DNA from: Mesotaenium endlicherianum | Taxonomy: Eukaryota; Streptophyta; Zygnematophyceae; Zygnematales; Mesotaeniaceae | Length of the DNA stretch: 51,224 nt | NCBI GenBank assembly: GCA_009602735.1 | Contig: WELA01006182.1 | Coordinates: forward strand, 2,297 to 53,520 | Direction: 5' to 3' | Part shown: piece by piece, positions 41,301 to 51,224 of the stretch | Layout of the letters: every line of letters starts with the position of its first letter | Numbering within the stretch: the first letter of the stretch is position 1 | Translations under genes and position numbers: made by a program | The notes under the pieces: model-generated | The model's database searches: none | Seen by the model: the letters and a program-made list of their open reading frames with translations, nothing else | Told to the model about the DNA's origin: nothing

Positions 41301-44300
41301 ATGCCCCCTCCAGAAGTAATTAAAGATCCCTCTTCCGGGCTTGAGAAGGTTATATTGCAAGATGAGCATGGTTGTTCAGCCGAGGTACATACAAAGGATT
41401 GCAGACCTGACCCGAAAATCTGTCAGCGAATATATTGCTCCATACTTTTTTATTGATTCATATTGAGCTTTGCCTCTCTAGCTTTTGGGCTATGTCATGT
41501 CAAAATAAGCACCACACTGACGGTTGCATGCAACGTAATCGGCTTTCGTGAAGGTGTTCTTACACGGTGGCCATGTGACCTCCTGGAAAAATGACAAAGG
41601 GGAGGAGCACTTATTTGTGAGCAGTAAGGTATTTCCCCCAATCGCCATCAATCTTCTGACATATTAATTTTGTCATGGTCGGCTATCGCTTCATAATAAA
41701 ACTGCAGGGTTCAGAGTACGCCCACGTCAAGCTTTCATGATCGTTATCTATCTCTTACGACGCACCTTCTTCTAAATTACCAGGATGCAGTCGCCACCAA
41801 ATAAGCAATAGCTGCCTGTCAAGGATGAAGCTAAAGGCAGAATAATATCTCCTGGAAGGCATACAGTCTTGAATCTATCTAAGCTCTTCCACGGTCCAGG
41901 GAGAGGAGGATAGGGTGTGACCTTGTTCTAAATCGGCAAGAAGCAGCTGCTGCACCGGGACTTCTGCCAGAGGTGCATCGTATCGGACCAGTAATCCTCC
42001 TTCTCTTCTACAATGCATCCTTCCTTCCTTCTTCTTCTTCCTCGTTTTTTGTTTTGCTCCCCTGAATCATCTGGCTGCAGGCTGTCTTGAAGCCTCCGAA
42101 GGCCATTAGAGGAGGCATTCCTGTTTGCTTTCCTCAGGTGAACACTGCAACACTCCTCACACACTCCTCAAGTTGCGTTGTTCCTTTGTCGATTGCATGA
42201 CATGGCTGGCTCATCAGTGTCCTTGCTGAAGGATCTGGCCTTTTTCACCGTCCGCATCTCGTGCTTTGCCCATACCCTAATGTGATCTGCTCATCCATTT
42301 TGAATGGGGAAAGTGCTACATTCCAGCAGGGCAGTACTCATGGACACTGGCACGCATGGATATGTCTCGGGGTAGGAACATGGTGCACCTGACATGCACA
42401 TGATGTTTCCAACGATTTTTTTCACATGAAAGATTTGCACATGTCATGTGAAATCCTCGTGCCCCTTGGACGCCTGTTACACATGATGCTTCTTCACATG
42501 GGGTGGTGCTTCACTGGATGCGTCACATGAAACTTGATTGCCACTTGCTTCACTTATTGTGCCTCATGAAGCTCATGCGATACATCCATGCATGCATGCA
42601 TACGTACATGATGGATGTATGGATGCCATGTGAGCAGTTTGGGCCTTTTGGCCCCCTGGATCAGCACGGGTTTGCACGCAACAGATCATGGTCTCTGGAC
42701 TCCAGCAGTGGCAATGAGGACTCCTCTGCCGTTGACCTTCTTCTTGTGCCCTCTGCGGAAGACCTGAAGCTCTGGCCCCACAAGTATGTGCTCATCCCAC
42801 ATCCTCGATCCTTCAAGAAGAAAAAAGAGGAAGGGAAGTGAGCCTGCATGGAGGGGAAGTGAGCCTGCGCAGGTCTCGGGAGATTACACAGAATTGTGAC
42901 GTGCCGGATATGTTGGATCCGAATGCCAGATTGATTCCGATGTCAGATTTGGTTCGAGACAGGTTACAATGACCTTTTTATTTTCTGAAAATTCCCAAAA
43001 GTCCTTTGAGGGCTATGACACCTGCAGAAGCACGTGCTTGCCAGATGGCCGAGGACATGCTAGGCTAAGAGACGCGAACATGCTTGGCAATGTGAAAATG
43101 CTGACTTAGGCTTTGGCCCAGGAGTCCTCGCCTACAAGCTCTAATCAGGCCCTATGCACCCGGAAGAAGATGGACTGAAAGAGGCCACAGCATGCTTTTA
43201 ACAGGAAGCCAATCTCCTCAGGCTTGAGCTTAGATTGGCCACGGAAAGGGACAGGTGTGAACTGGTTGTCGCGACAGCAGACGCAGCAGACTACAGTGCC
43301 TTCAGATTCTCTCCCACCTACTTGCCCCTTGTCGTAGTGGCCCATCCTGTTCCTTCTCATTCTGTCTTCCAGTGGGACTTGGCTCTAGCGCACACAAGTC
43401 ATCTCGGTTGCCTTATCGAGTGGGCGGGTACTGTGGGTGCAACCAGACTCCCCACTGTTGAACTTGGCAAGAAACTTTTGCTTACCCATTTGTGCTACGG
43501 TAGGCAGCACAGCCCGTGCATGCTTACGTGACCAGCTCAAGCTACCCTGAGAACCCCTCCACCAGTTGGAGCCTGACACGTGGCGTTGCGCCCCTCTCCT
43601 CCCCTCCCCGTGCGCAGCTTCGAGCTCCGCATGCGTGTGGCGCTGGGCCGAGCCGGCGAGCTCGTGTCGGCCGTGAGGGTCTCCAACACGGACTCGAAGC
43701 CCTTCTCCTTCACGTTCGCCCTCCACACGTACCTCGCAGTCTCCGACATCAAGTGAGCACGCCTCTCCCCTGCGGCCTCCCCACCCGCATCTCTGTCCAC
43801 GTCTAACCTTAGCCCTAGCTCTCGCCCTGGTCCTAGCTCTATCTAGCCCTTGCCCTGACCCTAGCCCTAGCACTGACCCTAGCCCTAGCTCTAGGCCTAG
43901 CCCTAGCCCTGACCCAAGCCCCGGCGGCGGTGTGTGCCTTTCTCACTGAGCATCTCCGCCTCACCCGACTCTCTTCCCCCTCCCTCTGCCTTCTAGTGCC
44001 GGCTATGCCTAGAATGCGCAGTAGTATGTGCATCTGCTTGCTCTCTGCTGGAGCAAGCTTCAGGGCAGAGCGGGAGTGGTAATTTTCAAAGCAGCGCCAG
44101 CGGGCCAGCTTTACCTTGCCAGCCTGCTGGCTTGGCCGTTTGGCTGTCTGGCCGGCTGAATGGCTGGCTGGCTGGATTGCCAGGCGGCAACACCCTGCCA
44201 CTGTGCTGATCTGGTTTTAGCGCAGTGGCCCTTTTGCCCCCTGTCTTGACCTCGTTCTCCCTTGCCTTTAAGAGCTAGGGTTGAGTTGTTCCAGCCGACG

Positions 44301-47300
44301 TACCCCCAGATAGCAGCAGGGGTCGTCCGACCCTAATCGACCTGCGCGCACACCCGCCCGCTGCGTATGCGTGCAAGATTGGAACCAGCTCGCAAGAATG
44401 CAGTCCGCTCGTTGCAAACCTATTCTTCCTTCCCACCTGCGTAACCTGCCCTCTTCCGCCCCCTCTCCCTTGCCCCCCCTTGGGTGGCCTGTGTGATGGC
44501 ACCTGGGACGCGGGGCACGTGTGAAAATGCAGCGAGGTGCGCATCGAGGGGCTGGAGACACTGGACTACATCGACAACCTGGAGAAGCGCGAGGCCGCGC
44601 TGCCCCCGGGGCAGCAGGACGCCGTCAAGGACCGCAAGCGCACCACGGACCAGGGCGACTCCATCACCTTCGACTCCGAGGTGCCGCTGCTGCCGCTGCT
44701 CTCCTCCTGCTACTCCCCCTCCTCCTCCTCCACCTCCGCCCCCTCATGTCCCCCACACAAGCCCCACGTGCGCCCCACTCGGCCGGCAGAGCTCCGGCTT
44801 GACCTCTCATTATGCCCGCCCTCCCCCCCCCTCCCTCTCCCCGCTGGACGGCCCGCCTGGATGTGTGGCAGCCAGCGTGCATGTCACCCTCCTCTTTTCA
44901 CGTCGTTGGCGCCCATCTGTGGGTGGGTTGGCGAGGGGCCCGCTGGGGCTCCAGGGGGCCTTCATGGGACGTCCCCAGGGGCCTCCCCCATAGGTGGGGC
45001 TTTCCCTGGGGGGGCTACCTCATATGTGTGCTGCATAGCTCTGGGCACTTCACCCTAATTCCGTCTAATTTATCTGCAATCTATGACATTGGGCATGTCA
45101 TAGATTGGACCCCCGGCCGACACGCTTTGTCAGTTCTGGCTGCCCGGAAATCCTGCTCCTGCGAGGGGGTCACCCCGGGGCTACTTGAGTGAGCTGTGCC
45201 GGAGACGTCGTGTTGGCCCCAACGACCATGTCGAGTTATCACCCCTAGTATATGGGGGCCTCTGCTGTGCTTGTGCATCCACCCGCTCCATCCTTCGGGT
45301 GAAGGGATGCTGGCGTGCCTAACAGCTGCCCCCAACCTGCCCAACTGCGAAATGCCTCCTTAGCCCTCGCTCCCTCCCGGCGCTCAAGGCAGATTCCCGG
45401 ACCACACTTTGATTGAGAGCTGGCGTGCTGATCCCCCTTTCCCCTCTCCTCCGCCCTCCCCTTCGCCCTCCCCCCTCCTCCCTTCCTCCCTGGGGGCTGT
45501 GTTGTGGGGTCCTGTTCACACGCGTGCAGGTGGACAGGATATACTTGAGCACCCCGTCGAAAGTAGCGGTGGTGGACCACTCGCGGAAGAAGACGTTTGT
45601 GGTGCACAAGGAGGGCCTGCCCGACGCCGGTACTGCTCAGCTCACTCACTTGCCCGGCCTTCTTCCCCTTCCTCCTCCTCCCCCCTCCTCTCCCCCAACC
45701 CGGAAGGCTGACCTGCACAAGTCTACCCCGGTGCTCGCTTGTTTTTCTGTCTCTTACGGTTCTTCTTTCCTGCTCCCTTCTCTCATGATACTTGCGCCAA
45801 GCGAGTGGGGCGATTGTATACAGCATATGCACATGGATACAGAGACACACACACACGCACACGCACGCACACATCCTAGGTAATGCTTTGTGGGAGACGT
45901 CCCTCTTTCAAGTCTCTCCCATTCTTGCTCTTCCTTTCAGTTTGGCTGAGGAAGTGGGGATGATTTAATACAGCACACGCACACAGACACTCGAGCACTC
46001 ACACACACACACAGGCATCCTAGGCAGCGTCTTGAGGGGACCAAAGCGAGGCACCACTTAAGCCCTGTGTCTCGAAGTCGGGTTCTCCTGAGCTAGTGCT
46101 CATCCTCTGGAGGCTTCTCTGATGCTCAAGAGGAGGCACTATGCCGTTTCTTGCATCTGCTGATGGCTTCTCGAGGGCAACTGAACGAGAGAGAGAGGGA
46201 GAGGAGGAGGGGGGGGGGGCTCTGGAACTGGGGCTGTGGTTGGGGCTGGAGCAGCTGCCCTGGGCGTTGCTTCATCTCCAGTCGCTGCTATGGCTTGGCC
46301 CTCGTTGCGCCTGTAGCTGGGCTGTGGCCCCAGAATCAACTGTAGCTGGGACCATTGGTGGCTGTAGTTGGAATCAGTCGGGGCTGCAGGCGTGGCTGTA
46401 GCTGCATGTTGCTACGGCTCTAGGTGCGGCTGGGGCTGGACTTAGTTGGAGCTGTGTGTGCCGGCTGTCGCTGCAACCATTGTGGCTGTGGGTATGGCTG
46501 TAGCTGGACTCCTTCCGGCTACAAGTGCGGCTGTTGGTGGAAGTTGGGAGTTGTCTGGGCTCTAGGTGTGGCTGTAGCTGGGGTTTGTGGGGCTCTAGGA
46601 CCTAGGTGTGGCTGTAGCTGGGGGTAAAACTCTTGCTGCCGCTCCACTCCTAGCATTGGCTGCTGTTGGAGTTCTTTCCGTCAGCTGTCAGCTGGAGAGT
46701 AGGAGCCTCAGAGCGGGTGACAGGTGGGGCTGGGGGAGAGCCTCAGGCACGCCAGGTGGCCTGTGAGCTGAGCATGCTCTCTGCGGGTGGTGCCTGCTTG
46801 TTGGAAATTGTAGGCGAGGGCGTCGGCGCAGGGGTCATCAGGGGTCGCTTGGATGTGGATTGGAAGCGTGTGGCATCGTGAGGGCGAGGCATGAGAGAGG
46901 CAAGCGGAAGCCGGGGGTAGGGCGAGTAAGGGAAGGAGGCGGGAGGGAGAGACGTGAATGTCAAGGGAGGGCACGTCCTGGAGGGAGGGGAGGACGGGGG
47001 TGGGGAAGGGCGAGGGAAGGGGGGGGGGGTTGTTTGCGGGGTGTGTGTAATTTGCAGCGCTGGTTAGTCTCAGGACGAGGTTGCATCTGGCCTGCACTCT
47101 GGTCACCACCACGCGCGTTAAGCCAAGCACAAGCGATCAAATTGTGTGGGGATATAATGCAGACTCTGCCCACTCATCCTCTCAGTGTCAGTCATTGTGG
47201 TACTCATGCCGTGATAGGCCAGGGACGCCTTGTCATGTGCGACGGTTCGTTGGATTCTCCAGAAGTTGCGGTCTCTGGGACAGTAATTGCAAATGTCTTG

Positions 47301-48109
47301 GAGCAAGAAGCACAGGCGTGGGACGAAGAATCGGAAAACCCGATGGGCTGAACTCACTGCCCAGGTCATCTGATGTCACAATTTTGCGAGGCTGTTGCGC
47401 ATTGCAGTCAGTTCTCTCAGCTGGGTGTGTATTGGTGACTGGGACATCGGAGGTGTGCTCAGCAGCAGCAGCAATTGCGTCCTTGTTATAGCTTCTAGAA
47501 GCCGCTCTCCGATTTGTTCCCTCCCGACCACTTAAAGCCTGAGTAAGTCAATTGAGGCTTGCTATGCTATCCCCTGCACGAGCTCCCACAATAACTTTTC
47601 AAATTCTCAGTTGCAAACCTGAAAATTGGTGTTGTCTGCTCATTGTACCTCTTTGTACGGAGAGCAGTGTGTGTAATCTCTTGCTGCTGTCTATATCAAG
47701 TGCTTGCCCATGCGCGCGCACATGCAAGCTCGTGCTTGTGCTTTGCGCATGCACGCACATGCGTACTCACACACACACACCCACACCCACACCCACCCAC
47801 CCACACACACACACACAGACACCTACCTTCTTTGTTGCTCGGTATTCGAGCCAATGACCTGCCCGCATATGTGGCGTGCGTGCGCGCGCTTGAGCAGTTG
47901 TGTGGAACCCGTGGGAGCGCAAGGCCAAGGCGATGTCGGATTTTGGCGACGACGAGTTCAAGCGCATGGTGTGCGTGGAGGCTGCGGCCGTCGAGAAGCC
48001 CATCACGCTCAAACCCGGCGAGGACTGGCAGGCGAAGCAGGAGCTCTCATTCGTCCCTTCAAGTTACTACAGCGGGCAGCTCGACCCCAAGCTCGTGTTG
48101 CATGGTTGA
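41301..48109 (+). CDS. Glucose-6-phosphate 1-epimerase, eight exons
   Basis: Exons: 41301-41384, 41554-41628, 42081-42137, 42638-42783, 43618-43752, 44533-44680, 45530-45629, 47898-48109. All introns are GT-AG and all phases join, giving 957 bases and 318 aa, the usual length for plant homologues. It belongs to the galactose-mutarotase fold family and interconverts alpha and beta anomers of glucose 6-phosphate, probably in the cytosol since no transit peptide is evident (start MPPPEVIKDPSSGLEKVIL). Conserved blocks are PPKAIRGGIPVCFPQFGPFG, LDQHGFARNRSWS, FSFTFALHTYLAVSDI (catalytic His), VRIEGLETLDYIDN, DRIYLSTPSKVAVVDH, VVWNPWERKAKAMSDFG, MVCVEAAAVEKP (catalytic Glu) and LSFVPSSYYSGQLDP. 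The reading frame is intact, so the gene is probably functional. A paralogue with apospory-associated-protein naming is the same family. Confidence 0.93.
43803..43925. repeat. Telomere-like degenerate CCCTAG/CCCTGA array in intron 5
   Basis: About 120 bases of CCCTAG, CCCTGA and CCTAGC hexamers with few interruptions, beginning near CTTAGCCCTAGC. It resembles the plant-type telomere repeat (CCCTAAA) only loosely and is better described as a hexanucleotide microsatellite. It sits inside an intron, 50 bases after the splice donor. Confidence 0.7.
45840..46020. repeat. CA-rich microsatellites in intron 7
   Basis: Two short ACAC/ACGC runs (about 45843-45872 and 45976-46014), each followed by CATCCTAGG, so a unit of about 150 bp may be duplicated (both are preceded by GATTGTATACAGCA/GATTTAATACAGCA). 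They are noncoding. Confidence 0.6.
46210..46640. repeat. GGCTGTAGCTGGGG minisatellite in intron 7
   Basis: Degenerate units built on TGTGGCTGTAGCTGG and GGCTCTAGGTG, repeated irregularly over about 430 bases, strongly G+T-rich on the plus strand. Open frames across it are artefacts of the repeat. Confidence 0.65.
47768..47822. repeat. (CA)n/(CCCACA)n microsatellite in intron 7
   Basis: An uninterrupted stretch of CA and CCCACA units some 75 bases before the last exon. Length variation between individuals is likely. Confidence 0.75.
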
Positions 48110-50260
48110 TATCTCCCGCGGCCCGCGGCCGGCGCTGCGGAGCCTACGCTGTGCGATTGATGCGAACGAATGGCCGCACGCGTCCTAGAGTAGCGCTGAA
48201 AGGTCGCACGCAGTCATTCGCACATATCAAATCTCGAGGAGTCTTTGATGTGGACTGAGCATATAATTGTGTACAACTCATCTTTTGTCCTGCAATGGGC
48301 TGTGCTCTCTTGGCACAACCCTCTCCTTGAGATGAAACATGATATTAGATAGTGTAGCTAAGAAAGATACTGGGTCAAGGGAGTCGGGCATTGCGGCGGT
48401 GGGATGGTCATGCGGTCGGGCAGAGTGGAAAACTTTTGGAGGTTGCGGCTCTAGTGAAGCAACGCACTTCACATTGTCAATCCAAATTGACAAATGGCCA
48501 TTGTACAGACATACATACTTTTCCCAGATTTTCCACCACTTTGATATTGTGCTGGGTCTCTTGCTCGTCGTTTCCAGGTCCTATGTCATGTCTGGCTCTT
48601 GCTTTGGTGCAAGAGCTGTGAGGTTTTTGTTTATTTGGTACCTGAATCGCGTCCAAACATCATGCCCAAAAAAGGAGAGTCCTGACGGGCAATGGGTGGC
48701 GACACTTACTACGGACCCACTTATGGCTTAAGGTTCACATCTGCATATTCTTTCCTGACGAAGCATGTGGTTGCTCCGGCTTGATGTGAACATAAGGTAT
48801 GCCTTAGTGCATGCTCTGGTTGCTGCATACTTATTTCCAAAATGTGCAGTGATGCGCCCTATGTCATCAACCTCTTACATGCAAGACCTCGAATCACATT
48901 ATGACCGCATAGGACGACTTCTATTATTTACTGTGCAGTAGCTTGTGCATGCATTGTTGTCTAAAAGGCAGCTGTGAATGCCTGGAACCAGCCTCATTCG
49001 ACGCCTGCATAATATTAATCGTCAAAGACAGGCCGCACACGGGTTGCAAAACTGTTTCTCATATTAAATGTTTCATCACTGTGCGCTTGTACAGAAGCAG
49101 TCGTTGCTTGTCGAACTGTATGATACTGCTACTTGACTCCAGGGCCACATGGACCGCAGCATCCAGCCAGGTTCCTTCTTGCCGACTGGCCATATAGACC
49201 ACGTTTACGCCTGGAAAAGACTCTCTGGTTGTTTCGGAAGCCTTCTTCCACACCACTTTTTTAAACTTTTAATTGCACTATAGGCACCAATCATCCTCCA
49301 TTAAGAAGCAAAAGTATGTCACATTGATTCATCGTCACTATTTCGAAGGCTTTGATACATGATAGGTGTGGTGCATGTTGGCCCTTATGGCCATTATTGC
49401 TTGATCAATATCAAAGTTTGGGTCCACACCTGGCTCTACATGGCCAAGATAGAAATTGGGCCTAGGTTTTACAGGCTACCTTGCTTCTTATGGCATTCAG
49501 CTGACCCCTTCTGAGGCAGCTGGCTTGCGGTTGATCTCTCGCATCATAACTCAAACTTGATCTTTAGGCAAATATATGGTTTCTCATGACTGCCTTGCAG
49601 GAGCATAAGTTTCTTGCATACTACGTGAAGTATCCAACATACACATATATATATATATATAAAATGTATAGATATACATGTATATGTATGTGTACAGCTG
49701 TATACCAAGTGAGGTTATTCATGTTTCTTCATTTGTGCTGAGTTGCTCAGTGACAAGCTGTACTCACAACCTTAGCCAGGGAAAACCATCGCATGGAATT
49801 CGGGCACTAATCAAGAGCAAAATACATCACAGCTCACTCCAATGTGCCGGCTAAGACAATTTGTTCATGTACCAATATTCGATACTCTAGCATAGTCTGC
49901 TGCATTGGTGATAATTATTTGGTGTTTTGCTTCGATGAGCCTCGACCTCCTACAGCACAACCCTTACCTAGTGCAAAGCAAACACATTACACGACTGTCA
50001 GCTGTTCTGTTGATTGGCAAATCAGAAAGGAGCCACACAAAGTGTCCAGCAAAGTGCCACCCGAGGTCTGTATGTACACGCACTCACACTTCGGATAACG
50101 GATCGGCCTGTTACAGTTACAAGCCAGGCACAAAACTGACTAACAGCAGCTAGCACTTCACCAAGATCTCATAAGGAGGCATAATTGGCACGGAATGTGT
50201 TAATTCACATAAATTTAATTCAGATATTTACGAGGCCCTAAACTCCCATTCCTCGCAGGT
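48110..50260. other. Downstream region without a recognised gene
   Basis: It includes the 3' untranslated region of the epimerase. A short TA repeat lies at about 49646-49700. I found no convincing frame, exon pattern or transposon in it, though small exons of an unknown gene cannot be excluded. Confidence 0.35.
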
Positions 50261-50349
50261 ATGGCACATCTACAAGGATGCTATTGGAATATGGACAACG
50301 ACTGAACGAGGCATGCTCCAAACAACCCAAATGGAGCACCTCCCAGACG

Positions 50350-50590
50350 AGACCAGTCACTTCCAAAAACCAGCCATGGCTGTGCATGAGCCCTAAGCCA
50401 GGACCCAGTACGAGCCTTCAGCCGATAAAAATAAGAGGAAGAAAAAGGGCTGCAGCAGCTCCCGGACAGGACCCGGACAGGACTGGTCACTACTGAACAC
50501 CGGCCACAAGCTCACAATTGGAGCCAGGTATGACTACTCAGCCAATAAAACAAGAGAAGGGGAAAGGCTGCGGCGGCGGCTGCTGCTGCT
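50350..50590. repeat. Imperfect tandem duplication of about 125 bp
   Basis: Two copies (about 50350-50460 and 50477-50590) share GACCAGTCACT/GACTGGTCACT, then CCAGCCA/CCGGCCA, GAGCC..TA, TCAGCCGATAAAA/TCAGCCAATAAAA, AAGAG..G and AAGGGCTGC/AAGGCTGCGG. The second ends in a (CTG)n/(CGG)n tract at about 50569-50600. Confidence 0.6.
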
Positions 50591-50599
50591 GCTGCTGCT

Positions 50600-51224
50600 A
50601 ACGGAAGCTCCACACCTCCAAGTGCAAGAGCTCAAACTCCTCGGACCTGCGCGCACGCGCATCGTGTGAGCAAGCACAGGCACTTGTCAAAACTGGAAGT
50701 TTGTTGATAGATTCAGCATCTCCTGCCAGTGGAGCCGCAGGTTGGACAATGCCCCACGTGCGCGTCACCTTCTCCCTCGTCTGACTGTTTTGTGAGACTG
50801 TGAAGGAGGACGAGACACGGAGGCTCGTGATCAGTTACGATGTCCTGGCTGGCGTCTTTGAATCATGTTTCTGCAGCTAAAAGAAAGAACACAGGGCCAA
50901 CCAATTCGCCTGTCTCACACAGTCACAGGGTAGTAAACATTCCTCCTCCAACATCATGACATGACAGGGCAACAGAGCTGGCTGCACTGACCCGGGACAG
51001 GAGACCGAGCGTGCGAAGCTCAAAGAGCAGGTGAACACAGCACACACGTCTGGAGTACAAAAAATCTTCTCCTCTCTGCGTCTTTAGTACGGCAAGCAAC
51101 CCCTACCATCACCAGAACAAGGGAAAGGAAGAGGAGGAGAAAAGTTTGGTGGAGAACAAAGGAAGAAGAAGAAGAACGCTGAGGAGGGAGTAGCGGGTTG
51201 AGAAAAAAAAAAGCTGGGGGGGGG
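50600..51224. other. Terminal stretch, no gene recognised
   Basis: Purine-rich at the right end (GAAGAAGAAGAAG, then a G run). It could be the promoter or leader of a neighbouring gene outside the window, but nothing in it supports a specific call. Confidence 0.25.

Noticed and set aside
43385..44201. Long arginine/alanine-rich frames opposite the epimerase exons
   Set aside because: They arise from GC-rich exon and CCCTAG repeat sequence read backwards (runs of RARARAR) and show no domain.

Overview
The window looks like nuclear DNA of a land-plant relative. I infer a streptophyte (charophyte) green alga, possibly Chara-like. The grounds are a complete plant-type glucose-6-phosphate 1-epimerase gene with seven GT-AG introns, chromodomain Ty3/Gypsy elements (chromoviruses), a DIRS-like tyrosine-recombinase retroelement, and a Ty3/Gypsy element carrying a cytosine DNA methyltransferase, an arrangement reported from charophytes. 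The species cannot be proved from the sequence. Two undetermined bases (26069, 29062) show that this is a draft assembly.

Bases 1-40300 are a deeply nested pile of retroelements. I resolve three LTR families. Family A is a chromovirus with LTRs of about 700 bp (TGTAATGAATC...ATTCATTTCA) and an extra 3' ORF. Family B is a Ty3/Gypsy element with LTRs of about 744 bp (TGTAAGGTCATAGG...GCCCCTTTCA). Family C is the methyltransferase-bearing Ty3/Gypsy element. From left to right: a + strand B LTR end (1-125) cuts a minus-strand B element (126-2868). That B element lies in the RT of A copy E1 (+, 2869-8162). E1 lies in the RNase H of A copy E3 (minus, 8163-13817), whose gag also holds a solo A LTR with TSD TTGCC. 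E3 abuts a DIRS-like element (about 14020-20640). The DIRS-like element is itself broken by a solo B LTR (TSD TTGGC), two hAT-like MITEs with 8-bp duplications, and an A LTR that contains another B LTR. Element C (minus, about 20955-38832) follows. It is split in its integrase by the complete A copy E2 (22085-30876, TSD CTAGG).

Element C is the highlight. On the minus strand it reads gag (two CCHC knuckles), aspartic protease, C5-cytosine methyltransferase (motifs I, IV, VI, VIII and apparent IX/X), a long acidic proline-rich linker, RT, RNase H, integrase, then a PHD finger. It would both write DNA methylation and read histone tails. This copy is decayed by a few frameshifts and stops. Family A carries a separate coiled-coil/acidic ORF in the env position. 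That ORF is far more diverged between E1 and E2 than their pol genes are.

From about 40.3 kb the sequence becomes host DNA. A degenerate minisatellite (39995-40300) is followed by the eight-exon epimerase gene (41301-48109, 318 aa). Its long introns contain telomere-like, CA and GC-rich minisatellite repeats. I recognise no gene in 48110-51224. I see no rRNA, tRNA or CRISPR.
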